Shown here: in pieces, positions 41,454-50,090 of the stretch | Layout: each line of letters opens with the position of its first letter | How positions within the stretch are numbered: the stretch's first letter is position 1 | Assembly: GCA_963811635.1 (NCBI GenBank) | Contig: CAWESB010000003.1 | Coordinates: 1-64,000 of the forward strand | Length of the DNA stretch: 64,000 nt | Reading direction: 5' to 3' | Origin: JAIBJN01 sp963811635 | GTDB lineage: Bacteria; Actinomycetota; Thermoleophilia; Gaiellales; Gaiellaceae | Made by a program: the position numbers and the translations under genes | The notes under the pieces: generated by a model | Databases searched by the model: none | What the model saw: the letters and a program-made list of their open reading frames with translations, nothing else | What the model was told of the DNA's origin: nothing

Positions 41454-42918
41454 ATGAGTACGGTCGAGGGTCAACACGCGAGCGACGAAGCGCTTGCGGT
41501 CGGCCGGCTTCTACACCCTTCTGAGCGGCGTGCGCGACGGTTCGCGTCCTGGGGGCGGGTCTCGCTCGTGACCGATGGCGTCGCCCTCGCGGCTGCGCTC
41601 CTCATCGCTCACTTTGCGTCGGGCGCAACGGCGGTGCCCGTAGCCTGGACGTTCGTCTTCGCCGCCCTGGCGATCGCTCTGCTCTCGAGCCAAACACATG
41701 TACAGGCCGCCGCTCGACCTCCGGATGCTCGACGCGACGCGGTCGATCATCGTCGCCGTGGCTATCGCGGCGGCAGTAACCGTGGCCCTCCGCGGGCTGG
41801 CAGCGGACGCTTCGGCGGCCGCCGACGAGACCATCGGGCCCTGGCTCCTTGCCACCGCCTTCGTGATCGCGGGGCGAACCTGGCTCATCGGCTCCGAGCA
41901 CCGCGCCAGGAGACGGGGCGACGCCGGTCAGCGCTCGCTGATCGTCGGGGCGGGCAACGTCGGGCGGGTGGTTGCGAAGCGGCTCACCGAGCATCCCGAG
42001 ATCGGGCTGAGACCGGTCGGATTCCTCGACAAGGAGCCGCTTCACGGAAACGACGTAACCGACCTCCCTGTACTTGGGGCCAGCTGGGACCTCGAGCGGA
42101 TTGTCGGAGAAAAGCGGATCGAACACGTCATCGTCACGTTCTCCACGGCACCGGAGGATGTGCTGCTCCGATTGTTGAAGCGCTGCGAGCGGCTGGGCAT
42201 CGCGACCTCGTACGTCCCTCGCCTGTATGAGAAGTCGACGGAGCACGTCACGGTCGTCCCTCTCGGCGGCGTCCCGCTCATTGCGCGCCAGTCTCGTACC
42301 CCGAAGAGCTGGCCGTTTGCCGTGAAGCACGGCCTGGACCGCGCCGGCGCAGCTCTCGCACTTCTGCTCCTTGCGCCGATCCTGGGCGCGCTCGCAATTG
42401 GAGTGTTGGCCTCCGTGGGGCGGCCGATCTTCTACCGGGCCCAGCGCGTTGGCCGCGACGGTAAACGGTTCGACATGCTGAAGTTCCGCACCATGCTTCC
42501 GATGACCGAGGAGGAGCGAACAAACCTGGTCATCGACCCGGAGACGGGGACCGGCGGCATCAGCAGGACCGGCGACCGCCGAACGCCCTTGGGCGCGTTC
42601 ATGCGTCGTGCATCAATCGACGAGCTTCCCCAGCTCTTCAACGTCTTGAAGGGGGATATGAGCCTCGTCGGCCCTCGTCCGGAACGGACGGAGTATGTCG
42701 AGGTCTACGAGAAGGAGGTCCACGGCTACGAGGAGCGGCACCGGGTCAAGTCCGGAATCACCGGCTGGGCGCAAGTCAGTGGGCTCCGCGGCACGACGTC
42801 CCTTGCGGATCGTGCAGAGTGGGACAACTACTACATTGAGAACTGGTCCCCTTGGCTCGACCTCAAGATCCTGCTCCTGACGCCGCTCGCACTTGTTCGC
42901 TCGGCCCACGACGAGTGA
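41454..42918 (+). pseudogene. Polyprenyl-phosphate sugar phosphotransferase (initiating enzyme), broken by a one-base frameshift
   Basis: Read with one base removed from the AAA at 41692-41694, the gene encodes about 487 residues. These comprise N-terminal transmembrane helices, a CoA-binding-like Rossmann domain (SLIVGAGNVGRVVAKRL), a further helix, and the bacterial sugar transferase domain: GRPIFYRAQRVGRDGKRFDMLKFRTM, RRASIDELPQLFNVLKGDMSLVGPRPE, KSGITGWAQVSGLRG. The family transfers a sugar-1-phosphate to undecaprenyl phosphate to start the repeat unit. Translation from ATG 41698 would keep the catalytic domain but lose the first two helices, so activity might persist. Confidence 0.85.
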
Positions 42919-43010
42919 CCCCGGCTGCACAGCGGGCGGAGACGACCGTTTCTGCGCAGCCGGGAATCGCGCTCGGCCGGCGTCCCGGATCCCCGGCCGG
43001 AAGGGCTTTC

Positions 43011-44121
43011 GTGAGTCGCCGAGGGCTCGTCGCGAACGGGGATCCCCGGAACATCGCCACCTTCAGCAATATCCCGCACTACTTCCTGAAAGCGGGGCTC
43101 CAGAACGGGCTCCTGCATGCCGGAGTCATCCTTCGGCCAGAGGAGCTTCGCACGAGGCGCTTGATCTGGAACGCGCTGCGACCACTGACTCTCGATCGTC
43201 CTGGCGGCTGGACCTACTCACGGAGTTACGGGCGGACGGTCTGGCCTCGCCGAGAGGTTGAGGGCGAGGTGGAGGAGTACATCAGCCACTTTCAACTGCT
43301 ACCGCCTCGAAACGCAGTTCGCGAGCCAATCACGTACTACATCGACGCAACCATGCGTCAGTGGTTCGAGGACTACGGCTACCGCATCGGTCGACGCGTG
43401 AGAGCTGACGCTCTCGCCCGAGAGCGGGAGGCATACCACGCCTCCCGCTACGTCGTCGGCATGAGCGACTGGTGCTCGGAGGACGTTGTTTCGTCGTACG
43501 GCGTTGCGCCGGAGCAGGTTCGCACGATTCTCCCCGGCAGCGAACCTCGACGAGGATTCGTTGGCCCCAGTGAAGGAGTGGGACGGCGAGCTGTCACCGC
43601 TGCGGCTGGGCCTTGTCGGGATCGACTGGGAGCGAAAAGGCGGGCCGCTTCTGCTGGACGCTGCCTCGATCCTGAAACGCATGGGACACGATGTCGAAGT
43701 CGTGGTCTTGGGGCCGGATTCGAGCCGCGTCCCCGCCCATCCGTCCGTGAAGGCGCTTGGCTACGTCCACAAGGCGCGCGATTTCCAACGATTCGTCGAG
43801 ATCCTCAGAAGCTTTCACTTCGGTTGCCTGCTCTCTCGAGTCGAGGCATCCGGGTTCTCCACGCTGGAGTATCTTCGCCTCGGCACACCGGTCATCACGA
43901 CCGCGGTGGGTGGGATCGTCGATCCCAAGGGCGCCGGGTTGCGGTTTCCACTCGAGGCCGACGGCGAGGAGATAGCCGAGGCCCTCGCCGGTGTTCTTCG
44001 AGAGCCCGATCGGTACGCGACGATGCGCGAAGCGGCAGCTCGGGACGGCATGGCTTACCGTTGGGACCGAGCCGCAGACGAGATGCTGAGGTTGCTTGAT
44101 GGAACTGCACCAGACACGTAG
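43011..44121 (+). pseudogene. Glycosyltransferase (GT4-like), broken by a one-base frameshift
   Basis: GTG 43011 with GGAAGGG 5 nt upstream. The first frame runs RNIATFSNIPHYFLKAGLQNGLL, then YVVGMSDWCSEDVVSSYGVAPEQVRTILP. It should continue AANLDEDSLAPVKEW in the next frame, with LRLGLVGIDWERKGGPLLLDAASILK and LSRVEASGFSTLEYLRLGTPVITTAVGGI, the donor half of a GT-B enzyme with E-x7-E. Removing one C of the CCCC at 43532-43535 joins them to about 369 residues. It overlaps the next gene by 23 nt. Function: sugar transfer in polysaccharide synthesis, acceptor unknown. Confidence 0.82.
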
Positions 44122-44410
44122 GCCGCTCGCGGACTCAGCCACCGCATGGGGCTGGATCGCACTCGGGTTGACGATTCTGTCGGCTGCCGGCTACGCCCTC
44201 CAGACCATCCTCGACTACGTATCCGTGCCTGACGACGTCGTGAGGCTCGTCTTCTACGGATTCTTCGAATGGGATGGTTTGCTCGCGCTTGGCGCCGGCA
44301 TCATCGCAGTCTGGACAGGCTGGAACAGGGATGACTGGACGCTTCGGCTAGGGCTCGTCGCAATCGCGTACGTGGCGCTCGCGCAGACGATTCAATCACT
44401 ATGGGATTAG
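44099..44410 (+). CDS. Small membrane protein (103 aa)
   Basis: ATG 44099 inside the end of the glycosyltransferase frame, GAGG about 8 nt upstream. Three hydrophobic segments at about 17-38, 50-70 and 78-96 separated by short polar turns (SVPDDVVR, WNRDDWT). No family recognised. Co-directional with the glycosyltransferase and the duplicated-domain gene that starts 18 nt after its stop, so probably part of the polysaccharide operon. Confidence 0.6.
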   Translation: MELHQTRRPLADSATAWGWIALGLTILSAAGYALQTILDYVSVPDDVVRLVFYGFFEWDGLLALGAGIIAVWTGWNRDDWTLRLGLVAIAYVALAQTIQSLWD

Positions 44411-44428
44411 CCCGCTCATACTCCTGAC

Positions 44429-45454
44429 ATGAATGCATTGCGAGCGGGAGATGTGGTCGAGGTCCGGAGTGAAGAGGAAATTCTCCGAACGCTCGATGCC
44501 GACGGCAAGCTGGACGGCCTGCCGTTCATGCCGGAGATGCTCGGCTTCTGTGGGCGGCAGTACCGAGTCAGTGGGCGCGCGCACAAGGCCTGCGACACGA
44601 TCAACTGGCAGCAATTTCGCCGGATGGAGAGCGCCGTTCATCTCGAGGAGCTGCGCTGCGACGGCTCTGCGCACGGCGGCTGCCAGGCCGGCTGCCTCCT
44701 TTACTGGAAGGAAGCGTGGCTGCGCCCAGTCGACCAGCAGGCAGGCGAGCGTCCTCCGGAAACCGATGCCCCAGGAGCTTCGACAGAGGCACTGACCGCC
44801 GCGACTCAGATCGGAACGAACGAAGCCGGCCAAACCTTGTTCTCGTGTCAGGCGACGGAGCTCTTGAGAGCGTCGAAGGGACTGCTCCCGTGGTGGGAGC
44901 CGAGCCAATACGTGGAGGACGTAACCTCCGGTAACTCGACGGTGCCGCGGGTCATCCGGGCGCTTCTGGTCGGGCTGTTCAACAGGTTTCAGCGCGCAAA
45001 CGCACGTTTCCTCCCGCGCTTCTGCCTCATCAGAGGCTGCAAGCGGTACCCGTTCATCGAGGGAAAGGCGACGAGCGAAAGCACACCCTCCGAACCGCTT
45101 GACCTCCAGCCTGGAGAGATGGTCGAGATCAAGAGCCGAGAAGAGATCTTCGCGACCCTGGACGAGAACGACACGACGCTAGGACTTCGGTTTGACGGGG
45201 AGATGCTCAGGTACTGCGGCCGGCGGGCGCGGGTACTGCGTCGAATCGAGAAGATCATCGATGAGAAGACCGGACGAATGCTGACGATCAAGCGCGACAC
45301 CGTGATCCTCGAGGGCGTCATCTGCGTGGGCGACTACCATCGCTCCTGCCCTCGCGCGATCTACCCGTACTGGCGAGAGGCGTGGCTGCGACGGGTTGCG
45401 GAGCGGCCGGGCGACGTTCGGGCCGGGGTGAGGCGCGGCGACGTGGAGTTCTAG
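44429..45454 (+). CDS. Uncharacterised protein with two copies of a cysteine-containing domain
   Basis: 341 residues. Two copies of one domain: about 6-102 (GDVVEVRSEEEILRTLDADG, MPEMLGFCGRQYRV, RCDGSAHGGCQAGCLLYWKEAWL) and about 228-327 (GEMVEIKSREEIFATLDEND, DGEMLRYCGRRARVLRR, CVGDYHRSCPRAIYPYWREAWL). Cysteines are conserved between copies at FCG/YCG and around the HxxC motif, so a metal site is possible. I have seen similar single-domain proteins in polysaccharide clusters without a known function. The middle region (105-225) has an additional Cys pair. The stop shares a CTAG with the convergent GFA gene. Confidence 0.75.
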   Translation: MNALRAGDVVEVRSEEEILRTLDADGKLDGLPFMPEMLGFCGRQYRVSGRAHKACDTINWQQFRRMESAVHLEELRCDGSAHGGCQAGCLLYWKEAWLRPVDQQAGERPPETDAPGASTEALTAATQIGTNEAGQTLFSCQATELLRASKGLLPWWEPSQYVEDVTSGNSTVPRVIRALLVGLFNRFQRANARFLPRFCLIRGCKRYPFIEGKATSESTPSEPLDLQPGEMVEIKSREEIFATLDENDTTLGLRFDGEMLRYCGRRARVLRRIEKIIDEKTGRMLTIKRDTVILEGVICVGDYHRSCPRAIYPYWREAWLRRVAERPGDVRAGVRRGDVEF

Positions 45455-45924
45455 CCGCCCGCGCTCGTGAGCGCCGCGAAGCGCTCGAGGCTGGCCGCCG
45501 GCCAGAGTTCCTGCATGTCGTAGTAGACCTCGACGGCGGGCGTTTCGTCCGGCAGTGCGACCCAGGCGACCTTCGAGCGCGTGAAGATGTGGACGTTGGG
45601 CGGGAAGCGCGCCGGCTCGTCGAGCGTGCCGCCGCGGACGAAACTGATCCCGGGGTGCCCATAGCGGCTGTAGACCGCCACCTGGCAGTCCGGGCAGCGG
45701 AAGACGGTCTGGGCGCTCCCGTCGTCGCGCGGGACGTCGACCGGCGCCGGCTCGCCGCGGAGCAGCTCCACGCGGTCGGCCTCGATCAGGAGGTTGACGA
45801 CGAAGGCGCCGCCGGTCTGCCGCTGGCAGTTGAGGCAGTGGCAGCAGTGCGTGAAGAGCGGCTCCGAGGCGAGCCGGTAGCGAACTGCGCCGCAGGCGCA
45901 ACCGCCCTCGATCGAGGTGCTCAT
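45451..45924 (-). CDS. GFA/CENP-V family zinc protein
   Basis: 157 residues from ATG 45922-45924. The GFA fold cysteines are present: C9 and C11 (GGCACGAVRY), C28, C30 and C33 (CHCLNCQ), and C77 and C80 (CPDC), forming the two usual zinc sites. Family members include glutathione-dependent formaldehyde-activating enzymes and many proteins with unknown substrate, so formaldehyde activity is not claimed. Downstream in the same orientation there is nothing; the neighbour is convergent. The frame extends upstream but that part is Arg/Glu-rich and unlike the family. Confidence 0.88.
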   Translation of the reverse strand: MSTSIEGGCACGAVRYRLASEPLFTHCCHCLNCQRQTGGAFVVNLLIEADRVELLRGEPAPVDVPRDDGSAQTVFRCPDCQVAVYSRYGHPGISFVRGGTLDEPARFPPNVHIFTRSKVAWVALPDETPAVEVYYDMQELWPAASLERFAALTSAGG

Positions 45925-45999
45925 GACGTGGATCGTACGGGGATGGAATGGGCTCCTGCCGGCGTCCTTGATGGTTGAAGCGAACGTCAGGAGGTCACG

Positions 46000-46476
46000 A
46001 TGAACGTCTTCCATCACAGTCAGCCGGCGGCGCTGGACGTCCGCCCTGCCCACGCGCTCGAATGGGCTCTGCGCGTGCTCGGGGCGCTGTCGCTCCTCGC
46101 GGTCGGCGCCGTCCACCTGCAGCAGTACGACGCCCTCTATTCCGCGATCCCGACGATCGGGACGCTGTTCGTCCTGAACTTCGCGGGCGCGACAGCCATC
46201 GGTCTCGGGCTCCTGCTCCCGGTCGAGCGTCTCTTCGGCCGACTGGGCGGCGTGCTCCCGGCGCTGCTCGCGCTCGGAGGAATCGGCCTCGCGGCGACCG
46301 CGTTCGTGTTCCTCTTCGTGAGCGAGCGGACGCCGCTCTTCGGCTTCATGGAGCCTGGCTACGACCCGACGGCGATCCTCGCGTCGCGCGTTGCCGAGGT
46401 CTCCACCGTCGCGTTCCTGACCGGCTTCCTCGCCGTCAGCGCGGCGAGGCGGGCAGGTCACGGTGACCAGGGATAG
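46000..46476 (+). CDS. Four-helix membrane protein, hypothetical
   Basis: 158 residues, ATG with AGGAGGT 6 nt upstream. Hydrophobic segments at about 25-42, 52-72, 83-107 and 128-148. Loops are short and partly acidic. I do not recognise a specific family; the layout resembles small DoxX/DUF-type membrane proteins. It lies 20 nt before the anti-sigma gene in the same direction, so it may be co-transcribed with it and could take part in the same stress response. Confidence 0.7.
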   Translation: MNVFHHSQPAALDVRPAHALEWALRVLGALSLLAVGAVHLQQYDALYSAIPTIGTLFVLNFAGATAIGLGLLLPVERLFGRLGGVLPALLALGGIGLAATAFVFLFVSERTPLFGFMEPGYDPTAILASRVAEVSTVAFLTGFLAVSAARRAGHGDQG

Positions 46477-46495
46477 CTGTGCTATCTAAGGGGCG

Positions 46496-47257
46496 ATGAC
46501 CGACCCGGGGTCGAATCTGAGCGAGCGAGAGCTCGCCGACTTGGCGGCGCTGGCCGACGGCTCGCTGCCGCCTGAGCGGCGGGCGGCGGTCGAGGCGTGG
46601 GTCGCGTCGTCGCCCGAGCTGCAGGAGCTGCTCGAGCGCCAGCGGGCGGTCGTCGCCGCGACCGGCGCCCTGGCAGACGAGCCCGTGCCCGCGTCGCTCC
46701 GGGCCGGAGTCAGGGCCGGCGAGCGCCCGCGCCGCAGCCGGCACGCGCCGCGGCTGGCATTCGCCGGAGCCTTCGCGGTCGCCGTCGCCGTGCTCGCCCT
46801 GGTCTTCACCGGAGGCCCCGCGGGCCCGACCGTGGCCGAGGCGGCGCAGCTCGCCGAGCGGGCGCCCAGCGGCCCCGCCCCGGCGTCGCAGGCTGGGGGG
46901 ACTCAGCTCGCGCTCGACGTGGACGGGGTCGTCTTCCCGGACCTGCTCGAGTCCTACGGCTGGCGCGCGGTCGGGGTGCGCCGGGACACGGTGGACGGGC
47001 GCGACGCGACCACAGTCTTCTACGAGAAGGGCGGTGAGCGGATCGCCTACGTGATCGTGGCCGGCGACGGGCTCCCCGTTCCCTCCGGCGAGCCGACGAA
47101 CCGGAACGGCGTGCGCCTGCACGCCCTGCCCGTCGACGACCTCGTCGCTGTGACCTGGCAGCGGCTCGGGCACACGTGCATCCTCGTCGGGTCGGTCTCG
47201 CGCGACGAGCTGTTCACGCTCGCGAGCTGGCGCGGCGACGGGACGCTGCGCTACTGA
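46496..47257 (+). CDS. Anti-sigma factor, single-pass membrane (second paralogue)
   Basis: 253 residues, ATG with AAGGGGCG 2-6 nt upstream. The N-terminal segment (LSERELADLAALADGSLPPERRAAVEAWVASSPELQELLERQRAV) aligns with the anti-sigma at 13433-14116. A transmembrane helix at about 86-105 follows. The extracytoplasmic part differs from the RskA domain of the first copy: it has DVDGVVFPDLLESYGWRAVGVRRD, VFYEKGGERIAYVIVAGDGLP and HTCILVGSVSRDELFTLASWRGDG, a likely sensing domain. Its 3' end overlaps the convergent sigma gene by 7 nt. Confidence 0.85.
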   Translation: MTDPGSNLSERELADLAALADGSLPPERRAAVEAWVASSPELQELLERQRAVVAATGALADEPVPASLRAGVRAGERPRRSRHAPRLAFAGAFAVAVAVLALVFTGGPAGPTVAEAAQLAERAPSGPAPASQAGGTQLALDVDGVVFPDLLESYGWRAVGVRRDTVDGRDATTVFYEKGGERIAYVIVAGDGLPVPSGEPTNRNGVRLHALPVDDLVAVTWQRLGHTCILVGSVSRDELFTLASWRGDGTLRY

Positions 47258-47755
47258 CCGCCCTCGAGCCGCCGCGCGACGCGGTCGCGCGCGCGGAACA
47301 AGCGGCTCGTCACCGTCCCCTCCGGCACCCCCAGCAGGCGCCCCGCCTCGCCGTAGGAGAGCCCGGCGACGTCGACCGCGACGAGCACGTCCCGGAACTC
47401 GTCGGGAAGCTCGTGGATGGCCGCGTAGACCTCGCGGCTCTCCGCCGCCTCGGCCGGATCGTCGGCGGCGCGCGTGCCGCCGGTGAGCTCCTCGTCGAGC
47501 GGCGCCGTCTGCGGCCGGCGGCCCGCCGCACGCCGCCGGCTCACGAGCGTGTTGCGGAGCGGCTCGGAGGAGGTAGCCCAGCTCGTCCTCGCCCCGTAGG
47601 AAGCGCGGCCGGGCGAGCACGCGCGTGTACGTCTCCTGCACGAGGTCCTCCGCGTCTTCCCGTGAGCCGACCCAGGCCCGGGCAGCGCGATAGAGGCGCG
47701 GCAGGTGCGCGGCCGCGTGCTCTGGATCGAGCCTGTGGGGCGGCCTGAAAGTCAT
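47251..47755 (-). pseudogene. ECF sigma factor, broken by a one-base frameshift
   Basis: The upstream frame from ATG 47755 carries region 2 (LPRLYRAARAWVGSREDAEDLVQETYTRVLARPRFLRGEDELGYLLR). The frame then breaks; region 4 (IHELPDEFRDVLVAVDVAGLSYGEAGRLLGVPEGTVTSRLFRARDRV) is intact in another frame. Removing one base near 47560 gives LLRALRNTLVSRRR, matching LLRALRNTFLNEKR of the intact paralogue at 14.2-14.6 kb. The reconstructed protein is about 167 residues. As written, the product would lack region 4 and be inactive, leaving its anti-sigma without a partner. Confidence 0.87.
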
Positions 47756-47757
47756 CG

Positions 47758-47783
47758 GGAAGGACTGGCCCCGAGTAGGCGTC
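47758..47783 (+). promoter_or_regulatory. Possible ECF-type promoter of the COG4315 lipoprotein gene
   Basis: GGAAG at 47758 and CGTC at 47780 with 17 nt between them resemble the GGAAC-N16-CGTC pattern of many ECF promoters. The site is in the 73-bp gap between the sigma gene and the lipoprotein gene, reading towards the lipoprotein. Weak on its own. Confidence 0.3.
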
Positions 47784-47828
47784 TGCACTGGGTGAGGGAC
47801 AACACACCGACCAACAGGAGGTCTCCCG

Positions 47829-48335
47829 ATGAAACGATTGCTTATCCTCGCCGCCCTCGTCGTCCTGGCGGCCGTGGCGCTCGCCGCGTGCGGCGGAGGC
47901 GGAGGAGGCAACGCGTCCGCGTCCGCCGGCGGCGGCACCGCCACGGTGTCCGCCGACGACATCAGCGGTGCGGGCGATGTCCTCGTGGACTCGTCCGGAA
48001 AGGCCCTGTACGCGCCAGACCAGGAGGCGAGCAGCAGCGTGGTCTGCACCGACGCCTGCACCTCGTTCTGGATGCCGTTGACGCTGGCCTCGGGCGCTCC
48101 GACCGGACACGACGTGTCGGGCAAGCTCGGGATCGCCGAGCGGCCGGACGGGGCGCGTCAGGTCACGCTCGACGGCCGCCGCCTGTACACGTTCGTGCAG
48201 GACAAGCCCGGTGAGGTCACCGGGGAGGGCTTCTCCGACGCCTTCGCCGGCCAGCAGTTCACGTGGCACGTCGTCCACGCCGACGGGAGCACGGGCTCGG
48301 ACCAGAGCGGCACCACCCCTAACTACCGCTACTAG
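47829..48335 (+). CDS. COG4315-type repeat lipoprotein
   Basis: 168 residues, ATG with AGGAGGT 7 nt upstream. The lipobox is LALAAC with Cys21, followed by a Gly/Ala/Ser linker. Two repeats of the secreted-repeat family follow: GDVLVDSSGKALYAPDQEASSSVVCTDACTSFWMPL and a second with LGIAERPDGARQVTLDGRRLYTFVQDKPG. Each repeat has a W/Y-rich end. Function is unknown in the family. It is divergent from the broken ECF sigma gene and may be its target. Confidence 0.87.
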   Translation: MKRLLILAALVVLAAVALAACGGGGGGNASASAGGGTATVSADDISGAGDVLVDSSGKALYAPDQEASSSVVCTDACTSFWMPLTLASGAPTGHDVSGKLGIAERPDGARQVTLDGRRLYTFVQDKPGEVTGEGFSDAFAGQQFTWHVVHADGSTGSDQSGTTPNYRY

Positions 48336-48386
48336 GCACGCCGGCTCCTCGCTGCAGCGCCCCTACGGGCGCTGCGGTGTGGTCCG

Positions 48387-48462
48387 ATGGCCCCGGGAGG
48401 ACTCGAAAGCTCCCTGCAAATCGCAGGCCGTGTACGGTCGGTGTATGCGCCGGTGTATGCGG
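48387..48462 (+). repeat. Partial copy of a tRNA-Arg 3' end followed by short direct repeats (att-like)
   Basis: The 21-nt block at 48387-48407 matches 20 of 21 bases of the 3' end of tRNA-Arg(TCG) at 48976-48996, in the same orientation. Next come an inverted repeat CCTGC/GCAGG (48413-48427) and three short direct repeats of GTGTAYG at 48430, 48441 and 48453, the last two inside an 11-nt block CGGTGTATGCG with 12-nt spacing. The arrangement looks like the remnant of an integrase attachment site. No integrase gene is present. Confidence 0.45.
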
Positions 48463-48502
48463 TCCCTGAGCGTTCCCGGCAACGACGAGGGCGCCCTCGG
48501 CC

Positions 48503-48898
48503 ATGTGGACTCCTCTGGCAGAGCTGGCGCTCGCTGCTTATGCTCGTCCCCCTGAGATGGCGAGCGGCGAAGTCCACCGGACGCAGCTCGCGCACGAGCG
48601 CACGTATCTCGCGTGGTGGCGTACTGGTTTGGCCGCGATCGCGGCGGGATTCGCAGTCGGGCGTGTCCTGCCCGAGGTCGTCGGCGGCACGAACTGGCCG
48701 TATATCGCGCTGGGAACCGTGGTGTCGGCCTCCGGTCTGGCGGCCATGGTGTACGGGATCGTGCACTACCGGGAGTTGCAGGCGGCGCTGCGGGAAGAAC
48801 GGGAACCGCACACCGGCGAGGGTTTCGTGCTGGCGCTCGCCGCGGTCGGGATCGTGGTGGGAGCCGCGTCCGTCTTGCTCGTCCTCCTCGCTCCCTGA
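48503..48898 (+). CDS. DUF202 family membrane protein
   Basis: 131 residues. The DUF202/YidH signature is clear: HRTQLAHERTYLAWWRTGLAAIAAGFAVGR, followed by two further helices (about 68-89 and 108-129). The first hydrophobic helix follows the conserved R-T-x-L-A-W-x-R block. Function unknown in the family. It is the only gene between the partial tRNA copy at 48387 and the intact tRNA-Arg, that is, inside the possible att-flanked segment. Confidence 0.82.
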   Translation: MWTPLAELALAAYARPPEMASGEVHRTQLAHERTYLAWWRTGLAAIAAGFAVGRVLPEVVGGTNWPYIALGTVVSASGLAAMVYGIVHYRELQAALREEREPHTGEGFVLALAAVGIVVGAASVLLVLLAP

Positions 48899-48976
48899 TC
48901 AGGAGCGCCGTGTCTCCCCGATACCGGTCAGGCCCGCAAGGTACGCCCCGCTGCTCCCCCTCGAAGGAGGTCGGAA

Positions 48977-49048
48977 TGGCCCCGGGAGGAGTCGAACCTC
49001 CGCACGCGGATTCGAAGTCCGCCGCTCTATCCACTGAGCTACGGGGCC
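48977..49048 (-). tRNA. tRNA-Arg(TCG)
   Basis: The reverse strand gives acceptor GGCCCCG/CGGGGCC plus discriminator A, a D stem GCTC/GAGC and T arm GGTTCGACTCC. The anticodon loop CTTCGAA gives anticodon TCG. A 21-nt piece of its 3' end is duplicated about 590 bp away, towards lower coordinates. Confidence 0.95.
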
Positions 49049-49075
49049 CGGAGACGAGTGTAGCCCGGTGGGCCG

Positions 49076-50053
49076 CTACGTCTTGGCCGGAGCCTGGAGC
49101 TCGACCTCGGCCGGCTCGCCGCTCCGGAGCTCCCGGCTGCGCTCGGCCTCGGCGTTGACCTCCGCCCCGAGCAGGAGCGCGAGCGCCGACAGCCAGAGCC
49201 ACGTCAGCAGGATGATCACGGCGGCGAGCGACCCCCAAGCCTTGTTGTACGAGCCGAAGACGCTGACGTAGACGGCGAAGAGCCCGGAGGCGGCGAGCCA
49301 GACCACGACCGCGACGATCGACCCGGGCGTGAGGAAGCGCCAGCGAGGGTGGGCGACGTTCGGGCCGAGGTACAGGACCGCCGCGAACACCGCCAGCAGG
49401 CCGAAGACGAGGATCGGCCATTGCGCCGTCCACCAGATCCAGCCGAAGGCGCCTTCGAGGTCGAGGAGGCCCCCAAGCCAGTCGCTGATGATCGGCCCGA
49501 GCACGAGAAGCCCGAACGTGAGCGCGAAAGCGACGGCGAGGGAGGCGAGCATCCCGAGCGCGGTCAGGCGCTGTTTGACGAAGCTGCGCGTCTCCTCGCG
49601 GTCGTAGACGCGGTTGAGCCCGCGCATGAGCGCGTTCATCGCTCCCGAAGCGGTCCAGAGAGCGAGCCCGAGGCCGAGGACGATCAGGAGGACGCCGCCG
49701 CTCTGGTTCTCGGTCATCCGGGTCAGGCTCTCGCGGATGAGCTGGATCGCCTCGGCGGGGACGACGTCGTCCAGCCGGGCGAGCATCGACTCGATCGTGT
49801 CCGGCCCGGCGGTCTGGGCGAAGATCCCGACGGCGACGAGGAGCACCGCGGGGATGGCGAGGAAGGCGTAGTAGGAGAGCGCGGCGGCGATGTCCGTGAT
49901 CGAGTCGCTCACCGCCCCCTTGACGCCGCGGACGACGATCGCCCGCCAGTCGCGGAAGGAGAGATCGCGCAGCCCCGGGTCGGCGAGCCGCGGCTCCTGC
50001 CGCTCGGGCTGCGGCGGAGTCGCGCCTTTCGGAAGCGACGCGGGAGTCCCCAT
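49076..50053 (-). CDS. YihY/BrkB family inner membrane protein
   Basis: 325 residues. The soluble N-terminus (about 1-55) leads into the conserved LSFRDWRAIVVRGVKGAVSDSITDIAAALSYYAFLAIPAVLLVAVGIF. Further helices lie around 118-140, 165-190, 210-232, 245-265 and 275-298, with the family motifs GAMNALMRGLNRVYDREETRSFVKQR and GSYNKAWGSLAAVIILLTWLWLSALALLLGAEVNAE. Six helices is usual for the family. Members were once annotated as ribonuclease BN; that is an error of annotation, and the real function is unknown, perhaps transport. Confidence 0.9.
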   Translation of the reverse strand: MGTPASLPKGATPPQPERQEPRLADPGLRDLSFRDWRAIVVRGVKGAVSDSITDIAAALSYYAFLAIPAVLLVAVGIFAQTAGPDTIESMLARLDDVVPAEAIQLIRESLTRMTENQSGGVLLIVLGLGLALWTASGAMNALMRGLNRVYDREETRSFVKQRLTALGMLASLAVAFALTFGLLVLGPIISDWLGGLLDLEGAFGWIWWTAQWPILVFGLLAVFAAVLYLGPNVAHPRWRFLTPGSIVAVVVWLAASGLFAVYVSVFGSYNKAWGSLAAVIILLTWLWLSALALLLGAEVNAEAERSRELRSGEPAEVELQAPAKT

Positions 50054-50090
50054 GAAACCGGTCTACCCCGGAGCTATCGTTGTCTCACAC

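Noticed and set aside
41685..41700. Programmed ribosomal frameshifting in the sugar phosphotransferase
   Set aside because: No slippery heptamer followed by a structure is visible, and four other genes nearby have the same kind of one-base break, which fits indels better.
48387..48407. A second tRNA-Arg gene
   Set aside because: Only the 3' third of the tRNA is present; no anticodon arm or D arm follows.
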